The notes under the pieces were generated by a model that saw nothing but the letters and a program-made list of their open reading frames with translations, had not been told where the DNA came from and made no database searches. 64,000 nt of DNA, taken from Erythrobacter sp. GTDB taxonomy: Bacteria; Pseudomonadota; Alphaproteobacteria; Sphingomonadales; Sphingomonadaceae. Both the position numbers and the translations under genes were made by a program. Within the stretch, counting starts at the first letter, position 1; every line of letters begins with the position of its first letter. Location: NCBI GenBank assembly GCA_002695185.1, contig NZOF01000035.1, positions 1 to 64,000 on the forward strand, given 5' to 3'. Shown here piece by piece: positions 35,752 to 45,405 of this stretch.

Positions 35752-36453
35752 TCAGCTCGCCAGAATGGGCGTTATTTCGGGGCGAAGTGCTGCAGCCACG
35801 ACCCAAAGCCCGGCCATCGAGATCGCGAGACCGTAGGGAATACGCGGCTGATGCTTGTGTCGCCGAATGATACGGATTGATGCGAGGGTAACGATGGCGA
35901 GTATCCCGATCGGCAGCAGAGCCAAGGCGACACTCCCGCCAACTGATTCGCTTAGCGCCAGCGGCAACGAAAGCTTAGGGCCGCCCAGTATGGAGCTGGC
36001 AAAAAGGGCAGCTATCAGCGTGCATCCGATCAGGATTGCCGTGTCACGGACGGGCCTTGCTCCTACTATGTTAGAGCGGGACACGCCCCATATCCCCATA
36101 ACCAGGGTCAGCACCCAGCCAACCATGGCCATTATCAATACCAAGCTCACGAACTGTGTAGGCGGAAACCAGAGCGCTAGCACCGTAAGAAGCTTGAGGT
36201 CGCCGCCACCCATCTGTCCAATGGCAAAGAAGAGGGCACAGATAGCAAAGGTGATTGCAGCCAATCCCAGTTGGAGGGCGGCACCGGGCCACAGTTCCAA
36301 ACCTGTCGCCCACCAAAAGAGCGGTGCCCCTGCAGCGATAGCGATATTCAGTTTGTTGCTGATGATTCTGCTTTTCAGATCGGTGAAAGCAGCCACTATC
36401 AGCGCCATTGCCAAGGCGCCGAGCAACACATAGGTGAAAATCACATGGTCCAT
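35752..36453 (-). CDS. cpaA: prepilin peptidase CpaA
   Basis: A24-family aspartic peptidase, 233 residues with about seven membrane segments. The two catalytic aspartates sit in AAFTDLKSRIISN (near residue 25) and MGGGDLKLL (the GxGD motif). It removes the leader of Flp pilins. IPYGLAIS near the end is typical. It is the first gene of the operon; 91 bp separate it from the divergent hydrolase gene. That space holds TTAC-N6-GTAA (36501-36514), a possible regulatory site. No flp pilin gene lies next to it. Confidence 0.93.
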   Translation of the reverse strand: MDHVIFTYVLLGALAMALIVAAFTDLKSRIISNKLNIAIAAGAPLFWWATGLELWPGAALQLGLAAITFAICALFFAIGQMGGGDLKLLTVLALWFPPTQFVSLVLIMAMVGWVLTLVMGIWGVSRSNIVGARPVRDTAILIGCTLIAALFASSILGGPKLSLPLALSESVGGSVALALLPIGILAIVTLASIRIIRRHKHQPRIPYGLAISMAGLWVVAAALRPEITPILAS

Positions 36454-36544
36454 TGCACCGTCCCGAACTTTTCTCGAACGGTACGCCTACAGAAACATGC
36501 TTACCAAAAAGTAACCATGTGGAACGCGCTAAACGGAGGTTTCA

Positions 36545-37522
36545 ATTCCTGCCTCGCTTACTTCACAAGGCGGTGAACCGATCGATCGCCGCAAAATCCC
36601 GGGCCACGCAATAGAAAGTGTTTGGCTCGGCGACGACGGTCATGAAATTCGCCGGATAGACTGGCTAGGTGGGGGAAGCGGGGAGCGGGGCTCGATCCTT
36701 TTTCTTCCCGGGCGAGCGGACTTTTATGAAAAGTATCTCGAAAGCCTCGAGGAATGGCATCGGGCCGGATGGAAAGTTACCGCCGCAGATTGGCGTGGAC
36801 AGGGCGGCTCTGGTCGGCTGGGGGACGACGAGGTAACCGGCCACATAAAGGATTTCGGTGATTGGGTGGCCGATCTTGCTCATTTTTGGAAGCAGTGGAA
36901 AAAAGAGACCTCCGGTCCCCATGTGCTGATTGCCCATTCAATGGGAGGGCACATCGTAACTCGCGCACTCATCGAAGAGGCCGTCGATCCGGATGCCGTG
37001 GTTCTTTCGGCTCCCATGCTGCAAATGGCCGGACCGCCGCTGCCGCTTTCGATTTTGCATGCGATTTCGCGCGTCATGACCCGCATTGGCTCCCCTAAAC
37101 GACCTGCCTGGAAATGGAGTGAGAAACCCGGCGAGATGCCAGCAAGAAGGCGTGATCTTTTGACGCATGACGATGCGCGTTATGAGGACGAATTATACTG
37201 GCGCGAGCACCGGCCTTATTTGACGATGGGACCGGGAAGCTGGGGATGGGTAGAGAGAGCTTACGCCTCAACCGGTACACTGCAAGCAGCCGGGGCATTG
37301 GAGAAAGTACATGTTCCAATACTGATCGTTTCCACTTCTAATGATAAACTAGTGAAACATGAGGCAGCGGTTCGAGCCGCCGAGCGTTTGCCGCACGGAG
37401 AGCTGGCTTCATTCGGAGAGGAAGCGCATCATGAAATCCTGCGCGAAGTTCCTCCCGTCAGAGGTCGGGTTATGCACGTGATGTCGGAGTTTCTCGACCG
37501 GGTGGCGCCCCGTCAAAAGTGA
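36545..37522 (+). CDS. alpha/beta hydrolase, lysophospholipase-like (apparent ATT start)
   Basis: Serine hydrolase, 325 residues if it starts at ATT 36545. Catalytic set: Ser132 in AHSMGGH, Asp267 in STSNDKLV, His295 or 296 in EEAHHEIL. The upstream part (GSILFLPGRADFYEKYLE, TAADWRGQGGSGR) is conserved in the monoacylglycerol lipase family and is certainly part of the protein, yet the frame has no ATG, GTG or TTG between the stop at 36530 and GTG 36866. GGAGG at 36535-36539 is 5 nt before ATT 36545, so ATT may be the start. Starting at GTG 36866 would cut off the first strands. It overlaps the FAD gene by one base. Confidence 0.72.
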   Translation: MPASLTSQGGEPIDRRKIPGHAIESVWLGDDGHEIRRIDWLGGGSGERGSILFLPGRADFYEKYLESLEEWHRAGWKVTAADWRGQGGSGRLGDDEVTGHIKDFGDWVADLAHFWKQWKKETSGPHVLIAHSMGGHIVTRALIEEAVDPDAVVLSAPMLQMAGPPLPLSILHAISRVMTRIGSPKRPAWKWSEKPGEMPARRRDLLTHDDARYEDELYWREHRPYLTMGPGSWGWVERAYASTGTLQAAGALEKVHVPILIVSTSNDKLVKHEAAVRAAERLPHGELASFGEEAHHEILREVPPVRGRVMHVMSEFLDRVAPRQK

Positions 37523-38616
37523 TGATCTACGATTTCGCCATCGTGGGGGCCGGAATTGCCGGCGCTAGTCTTGCCGCTGAACTTGGCGAGCGAGGAGTTA
37601 GTGTTCTCCTTCTAGAAGGCGAGGATCAGCCGGGCTATCATGCCACTGGTCGATCGGCGGCGTTCTGGGACGAATGCTATGGCGGGCCGGATATTGTCCC
37701 GCTTACCTTGGCATCGGGCAACTATCTGCAGGAAAACGGTTTTCTCACGCAGCGCGGCGCTCTCTATATCGGGCGGGATGCCGATGAGTCTAAGCTCGTC
37801 CGTTTCATGGATCGCTTCTCCGGTACCGGCGCCGGGATCGAGAGAGTGGGGGAACCGATGCTGAAGGCGCATATCGCAAGCCTTCGCAACGAGTGGACGC
37901 ACGGTATTTGGGAACCGGCTTGCGCAGATATAGACGTGTCCGGCCTGCACGCGCGCTTCCTCGCTCTGTCGCGAGCAACGGCTGTGGATTTGAAATGCCG
38001 CGCAGGATTACAGGCTGCATCGCGTGCCGAGGGCGTATGGACTTTGGATTGCGGGAAAGCAGGCAGCTTCAGGGCTTCGGTGCTCGTCAATGCAGCAGGG
38101 GCTTGGGCGGATGGGGTTGCGGCCGCGGCGGGGGCCAGGCCTATCGGCATCCAGCCTCTGCTTCGTACGGTCGTCCAGCTTCGTACCGAACCGGCGCCCG
38201 CATCGGATCAGCCCTTGGTGCTCGACATATCGGGCCAATTCTATTTCAAGCCGGACGGTGGCCGTCTCTGGTTAAGCCCCCATGATGAAGAGCCCAGCAA
38301 ACCATGCGACGTCGCACCGGAAGAGCTGGCTGTCGCTACGGCAATTCACCGTTTGGAGCAGGTCGTCGATTTGCGGATTGAAGCTGTAGAGAAACGCTGG
38401 GCAGGGCTGCGCAGTTTCGCTCCTGACCGTTTGCCGGTCTATGGGTTCGATCCATTTGTGGAAGGCTTTGCCTGGTTCGCAGGGCAGGGCGGATTTGGTA
38501 TCCAGACTTCGCCAGCCGCGGCCAGGCTTGCCGCACAGCTGCTCCTCGGTGAACCGCGCGATAAGATGACAGCCGGGTTGGACGCATCAAAGTACGATCC
38601 ATCCCGCTTCCTCTAG
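37522..38616 (+). CDS. FAD-dependent oxidoreductase (DAO family)
   Basis: 364 residues from ATG 37522, overlapping the hydrolase stop by one base (TGATG). Dinucleotide motif [15 protein letters not shown] at the N terminus, then [18 protein letters not shown] (FAD ribose and isoalloxazine contacts), and the C-terminal [18 protein letters not shown]. It is related to glycine oxidase and D-amino-acid dehydrogenases, which oxidise amines with FAD; the substrate is unknown. It ends head to head with rnhA, and the two stop codons share the CTAG at 38613-38616. Confidence 0.9.
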   Translation: MIYDFAIVGAGIAGASLAAELGERGVSVLLLEGEDQPGYHATGRSAAFWDECYGGPDIVPLTLASGNYLQENGFLTQRGALYIGRDADESKLVRFMDRFSGTGAGIERVGEPMLKAHIASLRNEWTHGIWEPACADIDVSGLHARFLALSRATAVDLKCRAGLQAASRAEGVWTLDCGKAGSFRASVLVNAAGAWADGVAAAAGARPIGIQPLLRTVVQLRTEPAPASDQPLVLDISGQFYFKPDGGRLWLSPHDEEPSKPCDVAPEELAVATAIHRLEQVVDLRIEAVEKRWAGLRSFAPDRLPVYGFDPFVEGFAWFAGQGGFGIQTSPAAARLAAQLLLGEPRDKMTAGLDASKYDPSRFL

Positions 38617-39062
38617 GTGCGGTGGCGCATGCCAATTTCGTCGGCTGCGTCACTGGCTAGCTGATCGACCCGCTCGTTTTCGGGGTGGCCCGAGTGACCC
38701 TTCACCCATTTCCAGTCGATCTGGTGCTTGCCACGCAGTTCATCCAGTTGGCGCCATAAGTCTTCGTTGACGACAGGCTTCTTCGCAGCGTTCTTCCAGC
38801 CCTTCTTTTTCCAACCGTGGATCCATTTGGTGATGCCATCGATGAGATAGGTGCTGTCGGTGTGCAGAGTGATCTGGCACGGCTCCTTCAGCGCTTCCAG
38901 GGCCCTGATCGCAGCCGTCATTTCCATGCGGTTGTTGGTAGTTTGCGGTTCGGCGCCCGATAGTTCCTTTTCATGCTCTCCCATGCGCAGCAGGGCGCCC
39001 CAGCCGCCGGGTCCTGGGTTGCCCTTGCAGGCACCATCAGTGAAAATTTCAATCCGTTTCAT
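38613..39062 (-). CDS. rnhA: ribonuclease HI
   Basis: 149 residues, the usual length. It cuts RNA in RNA-DNA hybrids. Acidic catalytic residues are Asp9 ([11 protein letters not shown]), Glu47 (NNRMEMTA), Asp69 ([10 protein letters not shown]) and Asp near 133 ([12 protein letters not shown]). [13 protein letters not shown] is the basic handle region. Last gene of an ispH-thrB-rnhA operon, 27 bp after thrB; its stop overlaps the stop of the FAD gene on the other strand. Confidence 0.97.
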   Translation of the reverse strand: MKRIEIFTDGACKGNPGPGGWGALLRMGEHEKELSGAEPQTTNNRMEMTAAIRALEALKEPCQITLHTDSTYLIDGITKWIHGWKKKGWKNAAKKPVVNEDLWRQLDELRGKHQIDWKWVKGHSGHPENERVDQLASDAADEIGMRHRT

Positions 39063-39089
39063 CGCGGATGCCTTAACGCGCGATCGCGA

Positions 39090-40046
39090 TCAGGCAAACG
39101 CAGCCTGGCCTTTTTCAGCGTAGAAATCCCACCGCCGAAGGAAATCGAGAGGATCCTTGCGCAGCACCTGCGCATCGGCAGGTGTTTCGATCCAATCTTC
39201 AGCTCTGCTTGCGACAAAGCGCAGGCAAGCGCCCTGGGCGAGAATGGGAAGAGCTTCGCGCTCGGCGTCGGTCAACTGGCGGATGGCTTCGTAACCGGAC
39301 AGAAGTGCGTTGCCGACGGCCCGATCGAAGTTCATGCCATTCGTATCGAAGCACCACGCAGCATGCGTAACGGCGAGATCGTAAGCCATCATATCGTAGG
39401 CTGCGAAATAGAAGTCGATCATACCCGAGACCTTTCCGTCTAGGAGCAGGACGTTGTCGGGGAAAAGATCGGAATGGATGATTGAGCAGGGCAGAGAATG
39501 AGGCCATCGCGCGACAGCGTCGTCGGCGCGAGCGGCAATCCCGGTTAGCTTTTCATCGATGCCCGTAAGTACAGCAGGATCGCAAGCGCGTAATATTGCT
39601 GCCGTGTCTTTCGGCGCGAGGTCGTTCTCCCGCTTCTCACCGAAGCTCAGCCCTGCGATGTGTACTCGCGCTAACGCGGCCCCCACCGCTTCAGCTTGAT
39701 CGGGGGTAGGGCGAGTGGGAGAAACGCCCGGAAGAAATTCGATAAGAGCGACGGCTTTCCCATCGATTTCCCGGTAGGCAGCGCCATTGCGATCGTGGAT
39801 GGTCGCCGGCACCGCACAGCCCGATTGCGCCAGATGATCCAGCAGTCCCAAGAAGAAAGGCAGCTGCGACACATCTATGCGCCGCTCATACATCGTCAGA
39901 ATGTACCGTCCGCGCGTGGTCTCGATCAGCCAGTTGGAATTGGAAACTCCCTCCGCAATTCCCTTGGCGGAGACCAGATCGCCAACGTCGTATTCCGCTA
40001 TCAGGCGAGCAAAGTCTTCCGCCCCGAGGTGAGTGTAGACAGCCAC
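39090..40046 (-). CDS. thrB: homoserine kinase
   Basis: Aminoglycoside phosphotransferase-fold homoserine kinase (the ThrB type of alphaproteobacteria), 318 residues; phosphorylates homoserine in threonine synthesis. The catalytic Brenner-like motif is IIHSDLFPDNVLL, and the metal-binding IDFYFAAYD follows. Starts at GTG 40046, which directly abuts the stop of ispH with no base between, so it is likely translationally coupled. Neighbours ispH and rnhA are the common order in sphingomonads. Confidence 0.96.
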   Translation of the reverse strand: MAVYTHLGAEDFARLIAEYDVGDLVSAKGIAEGVSNSNWLIETTRGRYILTMYERRIDVSQLPFFLGLLDHLAQSGCAVPATIHDRNGAAYREIDGKAVALIEFLPGVSPTRPTPDQAEAVGAALARVHIAGLSFGEKRENDLAPKDTAAILRACDPAVLTGIDEKLTGIAARADDAVARWPHSLPCSIIHSDLFPDNVLLLDGKVSGMIDFYFAAYDMMAYDLAVTHAAWCFDTNGMNFDRAVGNALLSGYEAIRQLTDAEREALPILAQGACLRFVASRAEDWIETPADAQVLRKDPLDFLRRWDFYAEKGQAAFA

Positions 40047-41033
40047 CTATTCGGTAAGTTGGCGTGGCAGTTTGAACACCATGTTTTCCTCGGCGGCGGC
40101 GACCGGCTCTTCTTCGACCACGCGCCATTCGGAGAGACGATCCACTACTTCGCGCACGAGTGTTTCCGGGGCGGAAGCCCCCGCGGTCAGCCCCATAGTG
40201 CCGATGCCATCCAGCCAATCAGCCTGAATTTCATCAGCGCGTTGGATGAGGCGCGCGTCGGTTCCAAGCCGCTCAGCCACTTCGACGAGCCTTACAGAAT
40301 TGGAGGAGTTCGGCGCTCCGATTACCAGCACAAGGTCGCAAGCAGGTGCGATGATCTTGACCGCTGCCTGGCGATTGCTGGTAGCGTAGCAAATGTCTTC
40401 CGCCTTGGGCGCGACGATCTGCGGGAAGCGCGCTTCCAGTGCTTCGGTAATTTCGCGCGTGTCATCTACCGAGAGCGTTGTCTGCGTTAGGTACGACAGA
40501 TCATCGTCCTGCGTGAACGGCAGCTTCGCAACGTCGTCCAAGGTTTCGACCAATGAAATCTGGCCTTCAGGCACTTGTCCCATCGTCCCGACCACTTCCG
40601 GATGCCCGGCGTGACCGATGAAAAGGATGTGCTGGCCCTTTTCGATCTGGCGCTCGGCCTGCCTGTGAACCTTGCTGACCAACGGGCAGGTCGCGTCGAC
40701 ATAAAGGAGCTTGCGCCGGTCCGCTTCGGCAGGAACGGATTTGGGCACGCCGTGCGCGGAAAATACGACCGGCACGTCGTCGGGCACCTCGCTCAGCTCT
40801 TCGACGAAAATTGCGCCCTTCGCCTTTAATGAGTCGACTACGTAGCGATTGTGCACGATCTCATGGCGGACATAGACGGGCGCGCCATATTTCTCGAGCG
40901 CGCGCTCCACGATCTCGATCGCCCTGTCGACGCCGGCGCAGAACCCGCGAGGTGCGGCGATAAGCAATTTGAGAGGCAAGCGTTGATCGTTCGCCCGACC
41001 ATCGTCATTCGGGGATTGAAAGGGAGCGTTCAT
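40047..41033 (-). CDS. ispH: 4-hydroxy-3-methylbut-2-enyl diphosphate reductase
   Basis: Last enzyme of the MEP isoprenoid pathway; makes IPP and DMAPP with an iron-sulfur cluster. 328 residues from ATG 41033. The cluster cysteines are Cys32 (GFCAGV), Cys116 (DATCPL) and Cys215 (ICYATSNR); [12 protein letters not shown] and SAHGV are conserved. The earlier in-frame start at 41057 adds eight residues and lacks support. First gene of the ispH-thrB-rnhA operon, divergent from the lipoprotein gene. Confidence 0.97.
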   Translation of the reverse strand: MNAPFQSPNDDGRANDQRLPLKLLIAAPRGFCAGVDRAIEIVERALEKYGAPVYVRHEIVHNRYVVDSLKAKGAIFVEELSEVPDDVPVVFSAHGVPKSVPAEADRRKLLYVDATCPLVSKVHRQAERQIEKGQHILFIGHAGHPEVVGTMGQVPEGQISLVETLDDVAKLPFTQDDDLSYLTQTTLSVDDTREITEALEARFPQIVAPKAEDICYATSNRQAAVKIIAPACDLVLVIGAPNSSNSVRLVEVAERLGTDARLIQRADEIQADWLDGIGTMGLTAGASAPETLVREVVDRLSEWRVVEEEPVAAAEENMVFKLPRQLTE

Positions 41034-41126
41034 ATGAGCCCCCCTAGCGCTTTGCATCGCGTCAAGCTAGGGGACGCGAGCCGTGCCGCAGGGTACGCAT
41101 ACGAACACATGAGGAATGCCGCCAAC

Positions 41127-41780
41127 ATGATCACCCGTACTCGCCTCCTGACTGCCCTGGGACTTGGCCTTGTATTGGCAGGTTGCAAAACCTCTGGTGA
41201 ACTGGTGGTTGATGGTGGTGGCGCAGGGATTACCGCGGTCCGTACGACTTGCCCGGCCGTTGGCATCCCCGATTACACTGGCGACATCACGCTATTTGGC
41301 AGCCCGACTTCCCGTACGCTGGCAGATCTCGATGTCACTGCCTCGATGACGGACCTTAGCTCGACCTGCAACGAAACGGGCGAGCGAGTATATACCGAAG
41401 CGACTTTCAATGTGGTCGCGCGGCGCAGCGAAACCAGCGGGGCACGCTCGGTAGAGATACCGTATTTCTCCTCCGTTCTGCGCGGCGGAAGCGCGGTCAT
41501 CTCGAAACAGGTCGGAACGGTAACTGTCAATTTTGCTGATGGTGAGGAACGCGCAATGGCAAGCGGCAAGGCTGGCGCATACGTCAATCGTGCCGATGCG
41601 ACCCTTCCCGAAGATATCCGCGAGAAGATCACGCGCAAGCGCGAGGCTGGCGATCCGGACGCTGCCGTCGACCCGCTGGCTGATCCAGAAGTACGCGCAG
41701 CGGTCCAGCGCGCGACTTTCGAACTGCTCGTGGGCTTCCAGCTGACACAGGACGAATTGCGTTATAACGCAACCCGCTAG
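41127..41780 (+). CDS. putative lipoprotein of unknown function
   Basis: 217 residues from ATG 41127, with GAGGAA about 11 nt upstream; ATG 41109 is in frame but has no ribosome site. A lipobox LVLAGC gives Cys19 as the lipid site. The mature part is beta-rich with no motif I recognise (TLADLDVTASMTDLSSTCNETGERVYTEATFNVVARR). Near the end it has DPLADPEVRAAVQRATFELLVGFQLTQDELRYNATR. It stands alone, between ispH and argS, and is probably an outer-membrane lipoprotein. Confidence 0.85.
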   Translation: MITRTRLLTALGLGLVLAGCKTSGELVVDGGGAGITAVRTTCPAVGIPDYTGDITLFGSPTSRTLADLDVTASMTDLSSTCNETGERVYTEATFNVVARRSETSGARSVEIPYFSSVLRGGSAVISKQVGTVTVNFADGEERAMASGKAGAYVNRADATLPEDIREKITRKREAGDPDAAVDPLADPEVRAAVQRATFELLVGFQLTQDELRYNATR

Positions 41781-41849
41781 GGTTTCTCGGCCTGCCAGCC
41801 GAACGCTTAGCATCTTGCCATTTTGCGTCGTTCGTCTAGGCGCGCTGCT

Positions 41850-43589
41850 ATGTCCGACATCCAGACTTTGCACGCCGGTTTTACGGCGCGAATTGACGCC
41901 GTTCTCAACGCCCTCGAGATGGAAGGCCACCTTCCCGCGGAAACAAACCGTTCGGGCGTGACGGTAGAACCGCCGCGCGATCCCTCGCATGGCGATCTCG
42001 CCACGAATGCCGCAATGGTACTCGCCAAGCAGGCGAAGACCAATCCGCGTGCTCTGGCGGAAATGATCATCGCTCACCTGAACCGCGATCCCGACATTAT
42101 TGAAGCGACCATCGCGGGCCCCGGCTTTATCAACCTTCGCCTTTCAGACACTGCGTGGCTGCGCGAACTGGAGGCGATCGCCTCGCTTGGCGAACGATAC
42201 GGCCGGTCTCAAATCGGCGGCGGGCAGGTCGTAAATATCGAATACGTTTCCGCCAATCCAACCGGGCCCATGCATATGGGGCATTGCCGCGGCGCTGTAG
42301 TTGGCGACGCGCTGGCCGGTCTGATGGAATTTTCCGGCCACAAGGTCATTCGCGAATATTACGTCAACGATGCTGGCGGACAGGTGGACGTTCTCGCGCG
42401 CTCTGCGCATTTGCGCTATCTCGAAGCGCTTGGCGAAGACATCGGCGCCATTCCGGAGGGGCTTTATCCGGGAGACTATCTGAAGCCGGTTGGGGAGCGC
42501 CTCGCACAGGAGTTCGGTGACGCATACAAGGGTGCGCCGGAAAGCGAATGGCTGGACCTGTTCCGTGAGCGGTCGGTTGCCGCAATGATGGACATGATCC
42601 GCGAGGATCTCTCGCTTCTTGGCATCCATCACGATCTGTTTTCATCGGAAGCGACGCTTCAGGCCGCGGGCAAGCCAGAAGAGGCGGAGGCCTGGCTTCG
42701 CGAACACGGCTTCGTCTATAACGGTGTGCTCGAGGCCCCGAAAGGAAAGGCGCCGCCCGAAGACTGGGAGCCGGTTGAGCTTCCGCTCTTTCGGTCGACC
42801 GAGTTCGGCGATGATCAGGACCGCCCGATCAAGAAGTCGAACGGGGCGTGGACCTATTTCGGTGCAGATCTGGCGTATCACTTCCAAAAGGCTGAAACGG
42901 CGGACGCGCTGATCGACATCTGGGGCGCCGACCATGCCGGTACAGTGAAGCGGATCAAGGCCGCAGTCGCCGCGCTTACCAAGGGCGCCGGGCGCGATGT
43001 GCCTTTCGATGTGAAACTGGTGCAGATGGTCAATCTGGTCCGCAATGGCGAACCGGTTAAGATGTCCAAACGTTCGGGCACTTTCGTAACGCTCGCGGAC
43101 GTGGTCAATGAAGTGGGCAAGGACGTGGTGCGTTTCACCATGCTGACCCGCAAGCCCGAAGCCCAGATGGAATTCGATTTCGCAAAGGTTGTCGAAGCGT
43201 CGAAGGACAACCCGGTCTTTTACCTCCAATATGCCCACGCGCGCATACGCTCTACGCTGCGCAAGGCGGGCGTGGAGCCGAGTGACGCGAACCTCGATCG
43301 ACTTGGGGCGGACGAGATTGCTCTGGTTCGCGAAGCTGCGCAATTCCCGCGCGTGGTAGAGGCGGCTGCAAAGGCTCGCGAACCGCATCGCATTGCCTTC
43401 TTCCTCGGCGATCTTGCAGCGGCCTTCCACAGCTTCTGGAATGCGGGTAATGATGATCCAGCGAAAAGGATCATTCAGGAGAGTGATGCCGAGCTGACCG
43501 CAGCGCGCCTCTTCGTGGCGGCGCAAGTCGGGCAGGTGATCCGCAATGGTCTCGGCATATTAGGTGTCGAGGCAGTCGAGGAGATGTAA
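41850..43589 (+). CDS. argS: arginyl-tRNA synthetase
   Basis: Class Ia synthetase, 579 residues; charges tRNA-Arg. The HIGH signature is HMGH at 142-145 and the KMSKS-type signature KMSKR begins at residue 404. The N-terminal ARG-N domain (DPSHGDLATNAAMVLAKQ) and the C-terminal anticodon-binding DALR domain are present. ATG 41850 is preferred over 41823, since family likeness begins there. First gene of a run argS, SPOR protein, nagZ, scpA, scpB, tatA, tatB, tatC, all on one strand. Confidence 0.97.
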   Translation: MSDIQTLHAGFTARIDAVLNALEMEGHLPAETNRSGVTVEPPRDPSHGDLATNAAMVLAKQAKTNPRALAEMIIAHLNRDPDIIEATIAGPGFINLRLSDTAWLRELEAIASLGERYGRSQIGGGQVVNIEYVSANPTGPMHMGHCRGAVVGDALAGLMEFSGHKVIREYYVNDAGGQVDVLARSAHLRYLEALGEDIGAIPEGLYPGDYLKPVGERLAQEFGDAYKGAPESEWLDLFRERSVAAMMDMIREDLSLLGIHHDLFSSEATLQAAGKPEEAEAWLREHGFVYNGVLEAPKGKAPPEDWEPVELPLFRSTEFGDDQDRPIKKSNGAWTYFGADLAYHFQKAETADALIDIWGADHAGTVKRIKAAVAALTKGAGRDVPFDVKLVQMVNLVRNGEPVKMSKRSGTFVTLADVVNEVGKDVVRFTMLTRKPEAQMEFDFAKVVEASKDNPVFYLQYAHARIRSTLRKAGVEPSDANLDRLGADEIALVREAAQFPRVVEAAAKAREPHRIAFFLGDLAAAFHSFWNAGNDDPAKRIIQESDAELTAARLFVAAQVGQVIRNGLGILGVEAVEEM

Positions 43590-43593
43590 GGCA

Positions 43594-44295
43594 ATGGCGA
43601 GAGCGCCCTACGAGCACGGGGAAGATTGGGGCGGCACCGATCTTGAACTGATCGAAAGCGACGAGCGTCTCCCGTGGCTGGAATCAGAGGACGAGGACGA
43701 GCGGGAAGCTGGCTTTGCCACTTCGCGGCTCGTCATGATTGGCGCGTTCTCGCTGTTGTTCGTAGCTGTTCTCGTCGGAGCTGCATGGTTCGCCTTGGGC
43801 GCAACCAGCGACGAACCACCTGCTGACGGCAGTGTGGTCGAGGCGCCGTCCGAGCCATACAAAACCCGGCCCGAAAACCCCGGTGGCAAGGAATACGCCG
43901 GTACCGGTGACACCAGCTTCGCCGTGGGAGAAGGAAAGCGGCGCGAAAGCAAGCTGGCCGACAAGCCAACGGCGGCAGCACCCGTGAAGCCGGCAGCCGA
44001 GCCAGCCTCACCGTCTCTTTCCACGACCATGAATGAAGGCCCCCGCAGCCCGGAACCTGCTGCGGGAACGAGTGTGCAGGTTGGTGCTTATCCCAAGCGC
44101 GGCGATGCCGAAGAAGCTTGGGGACGCCTATTGCGGCAAACCGAAGTGTTGAACGGCGTACGGCATCGTGTGGTCGAAGCGCAGGTCGACATTGGGACTG
44201 TCTACCGCCTCCAGGCTCTGACCGGCGGCAAATCAGAAGCGCGGTCGCTTTGTGATCGCCTTCAGAATGATGGACTGGCCTGCTTCGTAAAATAG
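43594..44295 (+). CDS. SPOR-domain membrane protein
   Basis: 233 residues. An acidic cytoplasmic N terminus (LWSED-like DERLPWLESEDEDERE), one membrane segment at residues 46-69, a disordered region rich in P, A, E, S and a C-terminal SPOR domain (VQVGAYPKRGDAEEAWGRLLRQTEVLNG...VYRLQALTGGKSEARSLCDRL). SPOR domains bind denuded peptidoglycan at the septum, so a role in division is likely. It starts 4 bp after argS, with GTAAGGC as the ribosome site. The gene between argS and nagZ is commonly of this kind in sphingomonads. Confidence 0.9.
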   Translation: MARAPYEHGEDWGGTDLELIESDERLPWLESEDEDEREAGFATSRLVMIGAFSLLFVAVLVGAAWFALGATSDEPPADGSVVEAPSEPYKTRPENPGGKEYAGTGDTSFAVGEGKRRESKLADKPTAAAPVKPAAEPASPSLSTTMNEGPRSPEPAAGTSVQVGAYPKRGDAEEAWGRLLRQTEVLNGVRHRVVEAQVDIGTVYRLQALTGGKSEARSLCDRLQNDGLACFVK

Positions 44296-44385
44296 CCAGG
44301 ACCGGAAAGCCTTTCGCCCCGATTTCCACACCTGCTGACTCGTGCTTCCTTGGCATGAGCGCAGAAAGATCGCAGTTTTGCTGAC

Positions 44386-45405
44386 ATGACACCTGCCATT
44401 TTCGGTATCTCAGGCCCGGACCTTTCCCCAGACGAGCGCGCATTCTTCCGGGAGGCAGATCCGGCTGGTTATATTCTGTTCGGTCGAAATTGCATCGATC
44501 GCCAGCAGATGCGGAGACTGACCGACGATCTACGCGCCATTCATGGGCGGGAGCGGTTGATTATATCGATCGATCAGGAAGGCGGGCGTGTTGCGCGGAT
44601 GAAGCCGCCCGAGTGGCCGAAATATCCCGCCGGGGAAGCGTTCGCCAAGCTGTACGAGATTGCGCCAGCCTCTGCGATCGAAGCGGCTCGCGTAAATGCG
44701 GAAGCGATGGCGCGGGAGCTCGCGCTGGTAGGTGTGACGGTGGACTTCCACGCTCCCTTCGATGTCCAGCGTCCCGAAACCGACGATGTCATAGGTGACC
44801 GCGCTCTCGGCAGCGAGCCGATGCAGGTGGCGGCGCTGGGCCGCGCGGTACTGCAGGGCATGACAAGGGGCGGCGTCGTAGGCTGTCTCAAACACATGCC
44901 CGGGCATGGACGTGCGACATCGGACAGCCACAAGGAGCTGCCCGTAGTAACGGCCAGCGATGAAGAGCTCGAAAAGGATATCGAACCCTTCCAGGCCCTG
45001 GCGCATCATCCGCTCGGCATGAGCGCCCACATCGTCTTCACTGCGTGGGACAAGGATAATCCGGCGACATTATCGGACCGGGTGATCGAAGAGATCATCC
45101 GCGGCAGGATCGGTTTCGACGGCCTCTTGCTAACCGACGATATCGACATGCAGGCGCTGAAGGGCAGCATACCCGACCGCGGGGCCGCTGCACTGGCCGC
45201 AGGCTGTGACATAATCCTCAATTGCTGGGCGAACATGGCCGATCAGCGGCAGATTGCCGATCGGTTTCCCGAAATGTCAGACACCAGTACGCGCCGGCTG
45301 GACTGCGTCCACAAGGCCATGGGTGAGCAGCCGGACGCAATCGATGTGGGTGACCTTCTTGCAAAACGCGATGCCCTTCTTTCTCTGACGGAACAGTTGG
45401 CATGA
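44386..45405 (+). CDS. nagZ: beta-N-acetylhexosaminidase
   Basis: Glycoside hydrolase family 3, 339 residues; takes N-acetylglucosamine off recycled muropeptides in the cytoplasm. Motifs SIDQEGGRVARMKPPEWPKYP, KHMPGHGRATSDSHKELP (with the catalytic His of the mobile loop) and the nucleophile Asp in LLTDDIDMQAL. Stop overlaps the scpA start (ATGA), suggesting coupled translation. Confidence 0.96.
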   Translation: MTPAIFGISGPDLSPDERAFFREADPAGYILFGRNCIDRQQMRRLTDDLRAIHGRERLIISIDQEGGRVARMKPPEWPKYPAGEAFAKLYEIAPASAIEAARVNAEAMARELALVGVTVDFHAPFDVQRPETDDVIGDRALGSEPMQVAALGRAVLQGMTRGGVVGCLKHMPGHGRATSDSHKELPVVTASDEELEKDIEPFQALAHHPLGMSAHIVFTAWDKDNPATLSDRVIEEIIRGRIGFDGLLLTDDIDMQALKGSIPDRGAAALAAGCDIILNCWANMADQRQIADRFPEMSDTSTRRLDCVHKAMGEQPDAIDVGDLLAKRDALLSLTEQLA

